Source: Cryptomeria japonica
Lineage: Eukaryota; Streptophyta; Pinopsida; Cupressales; Cupressaceae
Direction: 5' to 3'
NCBI RefSeq assembly: GCF_030272615.1
Contig: NC_081412.1
Coordinates: 478,055,657 to 478,119,656, forward strand
DNA: 64,000 nt
Shown: one piece after another, positions 34,330 to 44,900 of the stretch
Layout: each line of letters opens with the position of its first letter
Position numbering within the stretch: position 1 is the first letter of the stretch
Translations under genes and position numbers: made by a program
Notes under the pieces: generated by a model
Databases searched by the model: none
What the model saw: only the letters and a program-made list of their open reading frames with translations
Told to the model about the DNA's origin: nothing

Positions 34330-34690
34330 GGCATTCACTGTTCATCACAAAATGCTACTTTTTATCTAAATGCATATGGCATTCTATCCTAGTGACACTC
34401 ATTGTTCATCACAAAGTGTTGCTATTTATCCTAGTAGTACTCCATGTTCATCACAAAGTACTATGTGTGTGACACTCACTGTTCATCACAAAGTGTTACT
34501 CATATTTGCACTCCCTGTTCATCACAAAGTGCTGCTCATATTTTAGTACTCCTTGTTCATCACAAAGTACTCTATCTTGGTACACACTGTTCATCACAAA
34601 GTGCCTTGATATATCCTAGTCTTTCCTAGAGGACCTGCTTGAGTGTATCCTCTCAGCAGCTTATCCAATCGACAGTGTATGTTCATCACA
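34330..34690 (-). repeat. Minisatellite in the putative intron of A's PMD gene
   Basis: Eight copies of GTTCATCACA(AAG) begin at 34339, 34404, 34445, 34480, 34517, 34553, 34588 and 34681, within units of about 35-65 bp. On the PMD strand the core is TGTGATGAACA, related to TGTGATAAACA in C's array. Confidence 0.85.
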
Positions 34691-34722
34691 GAACTGTCGA
34701 TTTGACCTAGAAGACAAAAATA

Positions 34723-34980
34723 AACACAAACGCGCTTACCTGACATAAACGCGCTTTCGGACTGCACAGACGCGCCTGAAAAACACAGACCCGCCTGATC
34801 AACACAGACGTGCCTATGCTCTGCACAGATGCGCCTGGGCTACACAGACGTGCCTTCTTGGCATAGACGTGACTGACCATCACAGACGTGGTCGCATTTG
34901 ACACAGACACGGGTTCCAACGCAAACGCACCTGGCACAAACACAGACGCACCTGGCACCTACGCAAACGCGCCTGGACGT
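34723..34980 (-). repeat. A word cluster upstream of antisense PMD gene
   Basis: About 13 copies; on the minus strand each is CAGGCGCGTCTGTG or a variant, the same word and the same transcript-relative orientation as the sense-leader clusters at 20949-21210 and 22443-22627. On the plus strand they appear as CACAGACGCGCCTG. Confidence 0.85.
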
Positions 34981-35479
34981 TTTTGGACATTTTTTGGACC
35001 CTATTCTAAGCGCATTTATTACCCTATCTAGCATGCATTAATGACAAAAATTAAATGCGTCAAAGTACGAGGAGGTTTGGTGGTACTTACCGGCTCTCCT
35101 GCCTCTGCTGGCCTTTGGAATCGGTGAACGCGGTCGAATCTATGAATGAAGGCCATCACTATTGACTGTTGCTGCTCTATTTCACTCTACAATCTGCTCT
35201 CGTGGACGTGTAGATGACAATGAGGATGTATTTTCTCCCGTGGTCTATCTTATAGACTACCCCTAGCCCTCGTTTCCTGAGTCAGTCTTCTTTATCCCGT
35301 GACTTTGTCACTTTATCCGATCAGTCCATTCTAGCCTTTCTTTCTTATCGAGAGATTGTCTGCGATCTTTCCAAACATTTTCATCCAATCTCTCGAGGGG
35401 GCATATCATTCCCATCTTGGGGCAACTCTGTATCAGATCATCTTATCTTCTTTGAAACAATGCGACAAGCCGCATTGTC
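34981..35479. other. A region between word cluster and polypurine tract
   Basis: Non-coding. A promoter for the antisense PMD transcript would be expected here. I see no clean TATA box. The end, ATGCGACAAGCCGCATTGTC near 35460, is a short near-palindrome (GCGACAAGCCGC) just before the polypurine tract. Confidence 0.4.
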
Positions 35480-35495
35480 TCAAAGAGGGGCAAAA
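35480..35495 (+). promoter_or_regulatory. Polypurine tract of element A
   Basis: TCAAAGAGGGGCAAAA directly abuts the 3' LTR at 35496; it is identical to B's tract at 53103-53118. Confidence 0.85.
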
Positions 35496-36263
35496 TGTAG
35501 ACACCCAAAATTGACATGTCTAATTAAAAAAATATTTTATTTATTTAATTATCGAGGCTTAATTCTTCTATTAATTAAATAAATCCTTATTTATTTAATT
35601 AATTCATTTATCCTCTTCTAGCCTTATTTCTCATTTAAATAAATACATTTATTTATTTAAATTATCCTTTTTTCCTAAATTAAATAAATATCTTATTTAT
35701 TTAATTGATCCCACTTCTTCTATTAATTATATAAATCTTTATTTATTTAATTAATTCATTAACCTTTTCTACCTATGACACATGTCATTCATCTCTTAAT
35801 TCATACACTACCTACCCCTTTCATTATTTTATTATTTCCTCTACCTACCCTCTAATCATGGTCGACCTCCTTTTACACCTCTCAATCTTATCCCCCCATT
35901 TCATATTGTGTCTTCTATATAAGGAGATGCTTCCTTCATTATCAAACCCTAATGATCTTTTATGCAATTGTCTACACTACGATCCTACTTGCAACCACAT
36001 TCTGTTCTTTGTTGAGCTCTTGTGCACATAAAATCTGAGAGCAAATATATCAAGCAAGATCAATGGAGATAGGAAGAATGGAGATCAAAACCCTATTGGA
36101 CATGTGATGGTATAATCTTTGTGATTTTGTTTTATTTACATGGTCTTAGGTAATCTTCATATGTTATGGTGGATCTTTGTTGATTGTTAGGCTAGGGTTT
36201 TGTGGTTGAATTCATTTAGCCTTTCAATATTGTTATCATTGTTATCCATTTTCACCATATACA
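35496..36263 (+). repeat. 3' LTR of element A
   Basis: 768 nt, TGTAGACACC to CCATATACA, with a TATATAA box at 35916-35922. It contains the two segments missing from the 5' LTR. Confidence 0.9.
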
Positions 36264-36268
36264 TAGAC
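36264..36268. repeat. Right target-site duplication of element A (TAGAC)
   Basis: TAGAC matches 20117-20121. It is also positions 3-7 of B's LTR and of A's own LTR. Confidence 0.8.
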
Positions 36269-37687
36269 ATATAAAAATGACCATATTCCTAAATGAATAT
36301 CTTATGTTCATTCCTCTATTTAATTAAATCCAATATAATTGAATCACTCACATTTCTCTATTTAATTAAGTAAATTACTCAATTTATTTAAATTAAATTC
36401 ACTAAGCCTCTTTTACCATTTAATGGGATAATTCATTTTATTCAATTAAATTCCCTCTATCCACTTTTTAATTAAATTCAATTTTAATTAAATAGTTTAC
36501 CCTAAATTGAATAAATCTAATTTATTTAATTTCCCAAATTGCAACCAAATTGAATTAAATTAACTTTATTTCAATTAAATCCTATTATCTCTCCATCCAC
36601 TTGCAAAATCCTACATCTCCCACTTGCCTCCTAAACCCTATTCTTAACCCCCTTCTAGACTCTTCTAATCACTTCTAAATTAGCCTAACCCATTTCCTAA
36701 ATATTGTCACATCCCTAAGCAAAGGGAAGTCACTTCTCAAACCCTCAAAGTCTTTGAAAACCATTAAAGGCTTCAACAACTTAACTTTGAAAGTCTTCCA
36801 AACCATTAATGGTTAACTCAACCCTCCAACATGATTAAAGACTTTCTCTAAACTCAACCTCCATGTAGCCCAAGGGTCTCATCAAGCATTTATTGCTTTG
36901 ACAATGGTTATTCCTTAATCCTTTGCACAGGAGTTTATCCTTTGAGTAAAAGCTTTATCCAATGGGTAATCCTAACCTAGCCTTAACCCTTACCCCCTAA
37001 GGTAACCATTAGGTCTTCTCAAGCATTTAATGCTTCTTACATCTCCTCTCAACCAACCCTATGTTGCCAATTGTCACCATTTCATTGGTGAAAATTGTGA
37101 ACATGGATTGAGCAACTTTCAAACTCAACCCTTGATTAACTCTTTCAATCCTGGCCATCCATTACCCTATTTTTGCTATAAATAGAGCTCTCATTCCTCC
37201 ATTTTCATATTTGCAAGCTCTTAGTATCATACTTATTCTCAATTTTATCACATTTAGTCTCTCTCTTTGCAAATAAGAATTAATCTAATAATCATTTTAG
37301 ATTGCTTCTTTTATCAATAGCTTAAACTACATAACTAGTATATCATGTTAGGATAGCATCATTACTAATCTTGTCATCTTATAATCTAGTTCATTTCATT
37401 TGTAGGATCATGCATAGATAGGTTGCATTTTCATGTTAAAATCAATCAAAGCATCCCTTTTTCTTACATTTGTCATCCCTAAATCACTTTGCTCAGTGAT
37501 CTGAGAGCAGAGGCATTGGTTTGAGGGACCTTGTGAGATAGAGAACCATGGAACCAACCTTGAGAAGCTGAGTTATCCTTCATGACTCCATAGCTTGCAT
37601 CAAGAAGTCTTGTGGGTGTGTAGGAAAGCCTCTTGGAGCTTCATTTTTCACATTTTAAGTTCTATTGACCCGCTTTTCCTGCATACA
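36269..37687 (+). repeat. 5' LTR of element B, remainder
   Basis: Continues B's LTR from base 8 (ATATAAAAATGACC) to CTGCATACA. The total with 20115-20121 is 1426 nt against 1407 in the 3' copy; the 3' copy lacks 18 nt between two CT-AG-rich direct repeats near 53518. The TATA box TATAAATAG is at 37177-37185 (54015-54023 in the 3' copy). Confidence 0.9.
37177..37185 (+). promoter_or_regulatory. TATA box of B's 5' LTR
   Basis: GCTATAAATAGAGCTC, a strong plant-type TATA box, conserved in the 3' LTR. Confidence 0.65.
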
Positions 37688-37691
37688 TTTA

Positions 37692-37710
37692 TGGCGCCCA
37701 CCGTGGGGCC
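37692..37710 (+). promoter_or_regulatory. Primer-binding site of element B
   Basis: TGGCGCCCACCGTGGGGCC starts four bases after the LTR end. The cognate tRNA was not assigned. Confidence 0.7.
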
Positions 37711-37798
37711 TGACCCCATATATCAAATCAGTTTTTGAATTTAACCCCTTTTGCAGGTACGCGAAAAACAAGAATCAGTGTGTGGGAAACATTCCCTG

Positions 37799-38052
37799 GC
37801 GCATCTGGTTAACAGTCTAGCGCATCCCGCTTACTGTTTAGCGCTTGGGGTCTATTCTATAGCACTTGAAGCCTTTTCATTAGCGCATCGTTCTCATTAA
37901 TATTTCCTGTAGGTCTTGGCACGAAAGAAACATAGAGTAGCGCCTCTGAAACACAGAGTGGTGCATCTGAAACACAGTTTAGCGCATCAGGCCTATCAGA
38001 TAGCGCATCTAGATTATATTGTAGCGCATACAGTTTGTTCTGTAGCGCATCA
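37799..38052 (+). repeat. B leader word cluster 1 (TAGCGCATC)
   Basis: About ten copies of (T/G)AGCGCATC or a variant, for example TCTAGCGCATCC, TAGCGCATCGT and GTAGCGCATCAC. A second cluster is at 39585-39940, and reverse-complement copies are at 52057-52518. Confidence 0.85.
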
Positions 38053-39584
38053 CAGACAGAGGCAAAAACTAAAATTTATAACCAAGTGTGAAATTAGACT
38101 TGTAGAAGTCCACAAGTTCCAAAAAAAATTCTAACGGTTTGATTGACATTTTGCAGAATTTCTGACGATTTCTTGCAGGTTTGGGAGCTCATTTTTTTTG
38201 TTTGTTTAGGAGATAAGGATTTAAATTTTTTTTTACTAACTTAGCAAGTTAGTTAAAAGGTTTGAAAGTTTTTAATATTCTTGTTTAAAAAACTAAAATT
38301 GAACTCACTTTTATTTTGGGCAAATACAAAAAGGAACAACAAAGAAATTTTTCTTGCTTTTCTAAGAGAAAATTTTTCAATTTGGGCTCTAAAAAGAACA
38401 ACACAAATTTTCATTTTTGCAAACTCAAAGGGCTTAAAAAGAATTTCACCATCCTTTGGTGTATAAAAGGATCCATTTTAGGTTTTAGCAAGGTAAAGAA
38501 TCACACAAGGTCCAAAGGTCATTTGCAACCAAAGAGGGAAGATCTTCCCCTTTGGATCGATTTATTTTGTTGACAAAACATTGGATTTACTTTGTTGACC
38601 ATTTCTTTTCAATAGATCAGAAAATCATTGTAATGAAAGGTTAAAATAAACCCCATGTTTTTGTGGAGCAACATCTCCATATATATTTTAGAAAAATCAT
38701 TGACTTGAAAGGTAAAAAGAACAACTTGATTGCCTTGTCTCGAAAGTAGAAGGTATATGCTCTCCCCTTAACTGGGTGATAAAAAAGCCAGACTACTCTT
38801 ACGCTTTCAGTCATTTAAAGCATTTACATCCTTTAGCAGGCCTGCCGTCCTGAGGGGTTGAAAAACTCTTAAAGCCATTTATGGTCGGTGTGAAGGGAAT
38901 GACCTAAGTGGGAAACGACTTTGAAGCCAAGTGTTCCAACCCACTATAATCAAAAGTGGAAAGTGACGAAAGTCCTTTTCAACGGTTGCGCACAATGATT
39001 AGTCTTCCCTCAGTATCCTTGAGATACGTAAAGCCTTTGTTCTAAAGGTTGGGAAGCCTCCTGAGGGAGTTTATCACTGACGGTCGAACAAGAAGCCTGA
39101 TTACGAACCTTAGAAATAGAAACCTTGAGCCGAGTCAGTAACCAGACATTTGTAATATCATAGTGCAAGGGTGGGGAAGAATCCGCCCCCAAGATTACTC
39201 ACCATATATCTCCCAAGATAACTACTCAATTGTGAAGCAATTCACTTTGAGTTAATTTATGGCAAAAGACAAAAAAATGGGCGCCCTCTAGGGAGTGACA
39301 TGGTTGTTTGAGTTGACAGAGTATCGAGACTAGTGGGCTATGGTATTACTTATGACCCTTAAATAAAGAGTCTTTCTGAAGTAAATTCTTTATAACCAAC
39401 CCTGTTGAAACATTGGGGATTTGAACACATCCTCGCATAATATACACTTTTTGTTTAGATTAGGCAAGGATGGTTATGTATTTTGTGTTGTGTTTGCATT
39501 TGTTACTTTAGAACATCATCCATCAGCATTAAAAACTTGAGGCAAAACACCAAAATCACATAAAATAGTCAAACCAAGGCAGTT
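38053..39584 (+). other. B leader middle segment
   Basis: Non-coding. It contains TTTCTTGCAG then GTTTGG near 38170 (possible splice acceptor) and GAATGACCTAAGTGGGAAAC near 38898, similar to A's leader block. A short frame at 38281-38573 has no recognisable motif. Confidence 0.45.
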
Positions 39585-39940
39585 TAGCGCGTAAGAGCAA
39601 CATCTTAGCGTATATCAACCATACCTTAGCGCATCACAATTTATCCTTAGCACGTCAAGTATTCACAATAGCGCTTCATCAAAATTTAGAAACAACAGTA
39701 ACAGTTAGCGTGTCAGAGTATCAACTTGGCGTGTGGAAGTCAAACTTTAGCGTGTGAGGTACAAACATTAGTGTGTCAACGGCTCATATTAGCACATGAT
39801 ACTTTGAAACCAAATCAAAAACCAAATTTACTGTCAGAAACAGTTAGCGCGTAGACAAGGGCAGCTTAGCACGTGGGGTATTTTCCTTAGCGCTTCAAGA
39901 AAAAATTGTAGCGCATAGTGTCTTTGCTTTAGCACATAAT
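39585..39940 (+). repeat. B leader word cluster 2
   Basis: About 14 copies of TTAGCGCGT, TTAGCGCATC or TTAGCGTGT, spaced about 20-30 nt apart. This is the same word as cluster 1. Confidence 0.85.
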
Positions 39941-40402
39941 CAAAACTAGAAAAACAGGGGGCAGATTAGAGATAAATTTGGAAAATTTTGAAAATATTTT
40001 TGAAAGCCTCCTTTCATCAACTTCATTTTCGTCAAAACAGAATATCAAAAACAGAGTATTGAAAACTATTTCTAGAGCAAATTTCTAGTCAAACAAAAGT
40101 TGTCCAAACATCCAAAACTGATTGCGCGATAAACATATCTATCTTATCAAAATCGGGAAACATCATCACAAGGGACAAATAGGTCCTTTCTTATCTCGTG
40201 GATTTCATCCCAAAAACACTTGTTCAAAAACTTCAGGTTGTCAAATCAAGTTTCCATATCGAGAAACTTTATCCATATCATTTGACACGCTTTGTCGTGA
40301 GGGGGCATCTAAACCTTCACTTTGATAAAGTAAAAATTGAGTTTTCAAAACAAGATAAACTAAATCCAAAACAACTCAAAGGAAACCATTAATCACTTAT
40401 GC

Positions 40403-40789
40403 ATGAATAATCCTCATATTCTGAGAAGAAAGAATATTTATCGTAATACTAAGTTGAAGAAACAACAACTAAGTTTTTTGAAATTAGCCAAAAGAAATAA
40501 ATTTTTATACATCAATCACCAACTCTTCAAATCTCATCGAACATTTCTTCATCACGTATGGCTCTATATCCAGAACAAATCCAACGAATTTGACAAAGAA
40601 CCTTTGAAGACCAGGGCATATTGTCAAAAATCCGCATTTAGTCAGATCATAAACTGTGGAGGAAAGATCAATCCTGCATTCTTTCCCGATGAGTGCATCA
40701 CTTACAACATACCTCGATTAGAACCACCAACCCCTGAGCAACACATCGAAGAGAATTTTATCCCTTTTTTCACAGAAAGCTTCTACTAG
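40403..40789 (+). other. 128-aa open frame directly abutting B's gag
   Basis: An open frame (MNNPHILRRKNIYRNTKLKK at the start) ends in TAG at 40787-40789, immediately followed by gag's ATG at 40790 in the same frame. Its last part, PRLEPPTPEQHIEENFIPFF, is unlike the Lys-rich start. A has no equivalent at this position. It could be an extended gag N-terminus cut by a stop, an upstream frame, or chance. No family was recognised. Confidence 0.3.
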
Positions 40790-42452
40790 ATGCCTATTGT
40801 TACTTGCTCTCAACAAAACAAACAAAGCAAAATGCAATCAGAATCCAGCATGAATCAGAGATTATCAAATTCTTTCGAGCATCCAAATCTAGAGGACGCC
40901 AAAATTTCTGAAGAACTTCTTCAAGAATATCAAGAGAGTGCTTCATTTCAAAAACTTGTGGAAAGACTCATGGAAAATGACAAGGAAAAATACCTACTCA
41001 TGCTTACGAGAAAAGGGGTTAAACTTCCTGAAGACTTCGACAGACATGTTTAGAACAAGATCTCAACATTACGAATATCAAGAACAACAACGAGAAGGAG
41101 AAGCACATGACCCTGAGCAAGATATTCCTGAACAAAACATACCGGAACAAAATACACCAGGGCAAAACATCTATGAGCAACACATCCCTGAGCAAAACAT
41201 ACCGTTCCATAAACCATTTCAACCTAGGATTAATGCAAGGGAAGAAGTCTTCCCTTGGCAAAACAATGCGCCTTTGGTTGCCCTTACTCAACAAATACAA
41301 ATGTTACAAAGACAAATGCAAGACATGCAACAAGGGACAACAATATGGTATTCACTAAATAAAATTTATCCTTATCCTTTTGACAGAAGATTGCACATGG
41401 TCCCTTTTCCTCCAAACTCAGACGTTCCCAAATTTGACAAATACGATGGGAAAAGCGATCCTCGTGATCATTTCTGAGAATTTTGCATCATGAGTCTTGA
41501 ATTTGCTCACGATGACACCTATCTGATGAGGTTATTCCCAAGAAGTTTGGGAGGACAAACAATGGAATGGTTATCCAAAATCACACCTCCTGTCAGATCA
41601 TTTGATGAACTAGTCAACAAATTCATAACTCAATATTCTTATAACATTCAACATGCTATTACCATGCTAGATGTCTATAATACAAAACAAAAAAACAATG
41701 AAACATTCATGGTATTCCTTCAACGTTGGCGACGTATGGTTTCACGATATCTTCGAGATATTCCTGAAAAGGAGAAAATGGAAATTTTCATCGATAACTT
41801 GAATAGTGAGATAAGTTACAGGTTCAAGCTCCAATGCATACCGTCTTTTGCTAAACTAATTGAAAATGACATTCAAGTAGAAGAAGCATTTGTCAAGAAA
41901 GGAACGCTAAAATTCTTCAAAGAAGGAACAGGTTCATCAAATTACAATAACCAAAACAACAAAAACTTAGACAAATCCAGATTCTGGACCAGAAACAAAA
42001 ACAATGGAAATGAAGGAGGCAATGAATCAAATGATCCAAAATCTAAGCAGCCCATGCTCACATTATCAGGTAATCCTCAAGTTACAAAGAACCCCAAAGG
42101 TGCTAACCCAGACACTAACACTAACGCACCGAATACCAATCAAGGTCAATCCAATACCAATGACACCAATAACACCAACAATGCTCAAAACAATCATACA
42201 AATCGAGGACCTAATAACAATTCACGAGGTAGCACCAACAATTTCCAAAAATGTGTCTACACACCACTAGGACAATCACTGGAGTCAGCATTCAGAGAAC
42301 TCCTGGCAAACAAAATTATCTCTTTACCAGCAATCAGCAACTATGAACCACAAATCGAACCACCTTGGTGGAATGACTCGCACTTTTGTGATTTTCATCA
42401 CAACAAAGGTCATCAAACAAATGATTGCATGAGACTGAAAAACATTGTTTAG
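40790..42452 (+). pseudogene. B gag, broken
   Basis: From ATG 40790 the N-terminus (LVERLMENDKEKYLLMLTRK) matches A's gag. A one-base shift near 41045 moves into the frame with DVPKFDKYDGKSDPRDHF and then a TGA at 41476-41478, a changed arginine codon by comparison with A. The rest (41490-42452) is open: TYLMRLFPRSLGGQTMEWLS, FLQRWRRMVSRYLRD and the zinc-finger-like CDFHHNKGHQTNDC, ending in TAG at 42450-42452 where A has glutamine. Two odd segments are a PEQNI repeat (41105-41210) and an N/T-rich stretch (about 42115-42235). Gag forms the virus-like particle; this copy cannot. Confidence 0.8.
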
Positions 42453-42455
42453 GAC

Positions 42456-43439
42456 ATGATTGATAGAGGTGATTTAACAATAGATGTTCTCAAGACAAAT
42501 GGTGACCATGGAGCCTTTAAGAATCCTCTTCCAAACTACAACAAGGATGGAGATTCAACCACGAATGATACACGTGGAGCTCGTATCAATCACATCTACA
42601 ATAACACCATCAATCATATATTAGTTGAAGACAATCAAGTCAATGTCATCACAATCCGAGATCAACGTGATCATGAATCTATCAACGTAACAAAAAGAGC
42701 TCAAAAATATGTCATGAAGGGACATACGTCAACAACAAATGCTATACCCAAAATTCAATATGATCTAGTCAGCCAACTGCGCAAAACTCCTGCTCAAATA
42801 TCTATACTGGAGTTACTGAAACTTTCGTCGAAACACAAAGACATAATGGAACAAATGTTATTAGAAACAAATGTACCTCAAGATCTGGATGCTGACAAAT
42901 TCCAAGCCATGGTCGCTCATATGACAGGACCTCATAATCTCACTTTTTCGGAGCATGATAATATCTCATTAAGTCATCCACATAATACTCCTCTCCATAT
43001 TGAAGTCATTGTCTATAAACACCGAGTGAAACGAGTATTGATAGATGGAGGAGATGGACTTAATATATGTACCTTAAAACTTATTTGTGCATTAGGCTTC
43101 TTAGAGGAGTCTATTGATCCACGCAAAAGGATTACTATAAAGGCATATGATGATGAAGAAAGATCCTCTAAAGGAACAATGTTGTTGTCGATTCAAGTCG
43201 GACCAATACAAAGAGATACAATGTGCCAGGTCTTAGACATAGACCTCACATACAATATCTTATTAGGTCAACCCTGGATACATGAAATGCAAGCAGTGCC
43301 TTCTACATATCACCAGTGTGTCAAATTCCCCTACAATGGGCAAGAGGTTTCTATATCTATTGATCACAACCCATTTCAACATTGTAATGCAATGGGGGCA
43401 GCCCAGGATAGTTTGGTTCTGCATAATAGAGAGAAATAG
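42456..43439 (+). pseudogene. B protease region
   Basis: In the same frame as gag, after the TAG. DLVSQLRKTPAQISILELL matches A's protease N-terminal region. The active-site motif is VLIDGGDGLNICTL near 43045, followed by AYDDEERSSKGTMLLSIQVG and the ILLGQPWIHEM flap-adjacent motif. It ends in TAG at 43437-43439 (A reads through). The aspartic protease would cleave the polyprotein. Confidence 0.8.
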
Positions 43440-44900
43440 AATCCCTCAGCATCAGATCTTCAACAAGAGAAGTCTAAATCATTACCTGGAGATTTCAAGA
43501 AGAAAATCAAAATCAAAGAACAAGGCATGGGGGAATACTCTTTGGAACCCATGTGTTTGACCAACTTACCCACAACACCTAGATCTCATGGATTACCTAC
43601 AACATCAACACATCAAGCAACTCAACCCATCACCAAGTTTGATGGCACATTCATTCAACTCAGCACTTTAGCACATGAATCCGAGGAAAAGGATATCCTT
43701 AGTTGGCTATACAAAGATGAGGAAGAAGACAAAGCAGCTACTGTGGAAGTAGCTATACCCACACACCTATATGGAAAAGGCTACTTAATCATACAACAAA
43801 TGGGATACAATGGCAAAGGACCTATTGGTAAGTGTCAGGAAGGTGTTACGGAACCATTGGATCCTCCTTCACAATTTAGTAAAGACAAAAAAGGATTGGG
43901 CTTTGAATTTACTCTACTACCAAAGAAGATACCACGCAAATATCAAAAACCTCAGTGGAAAGCAAAGAAGTACAAAGAAGAATCCTGGCAAGAAGCACTA
44001 TTTAAGTCAGCAGAGACAATCCGTAAGGAACGTGAACATCAAGAAAAGAAGCAACATCAGGAGAAGCCCATCATTCACAAGAAGGCAACATCTACAGCAA
44101 TAGCTCATATTCATGAACAAATATCCAACACAGCGAAATCACCTCAGGGCAACATCATTCCTCCCCGAGAAGAAACAGTCTACGAACAGATGCAAAGAAT
44201 AGAAGCAAGATCTGACGCAGAATCAGAAAAAACTAGCAGACTAGTATCAATTATCAAAGATCTATTTTTGCCATTCAACATACCTGTTTATAGCACTAGA
44301 AAGATCTGGGATAATAACTCTGAGACTGATTCCAATGAATATGAATGGGGTAGCTGCCCAAATGCTACTGAAGATACCGTTGAAAATACTAGTTCTATAT
44401 CCCTTTCTCAAGAAGAACATAGCATAGAAATTAGACTACTTGAATTTGGACCACAGAATATCTATGATGCTAAGGAAAGCAAACAGAAACATTATGAACA
44501 AGTCTATACGGAGGATGATACCATCGAAGACCTCGACAGCATCCTGGACTTCTTTAACACCCAAACCAATCACAATGAAACCTCTATCCTGACACTTACC
44601 GCAGCAGAACTTGATCCACCAAACGATTCCTTACCACTTGTCTTTCTTGACCTCGTCGACTGGAAAGAACCCGAAATACATGATATACCAATTTTCCCAA
44701 ATGATGAATCTATTATTCACTACCTATGTACCGTTAACCCAGAAACAGGCTCTACCAGTGAACAAAGTAACGATGTCTGCAACCAAGGGAGTGCCAAGTC
44801 TCTCAGTCACAAAAATAAACCAGATAAAGGGTCTGATACTAAAAACCAGTCAATGCCAAGCTCTAGATCACAGAAAAGTAAAAATAAAGGACGCATCTGA
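43440..44900 (+). pseudogene. B spacer with G-patch-like motif
   Basis: The open stretch 43527-44900 covers the protease-RT spacer. YGKGYLIIQQMGYNGKGPIG and a following EGVTEPLD near 43770-43860 form a G-patch-like motif also present in A. A long Lys/Glu-rich stretch follows (43940-44120). A frameshift near 44880 separates it from the RT frame: KVKIKDASEGENLFEAPKDG lies in the next frame. Confidence 0.7.

Larger units (their letters stand above)
20122..36263 (+). mobile_element. Element A: youngest Tat-group Ty3/gypsy retrotransposon
   Basis: A 16.1-kb element with LTRs at 20122-20838 and 35496-36263, primer-binding site, a 2.3-kb leader, gag-pol in a single frame (23118-30680), an antisense PMD gene (32367-34294), polypurine tract (35480-35495) and TAGAC duplications on both sides. 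The LTRs show roughly ten substitutions over about 717 aligned bases by eye, plus two indels, so the insertion is recent relative to B and C. Five in-frame stops interrupt gag-pol, so it could move only with enzymes supplied by a relative. Confidence 0.92.

Noticed and set aside
20117-36268. A and B junction as an LTR-LTR recombination product
   Set aside because: The perfect five-base TAGAC on both sides of a complete element is better explained by ordinary insertion, though not excluded.
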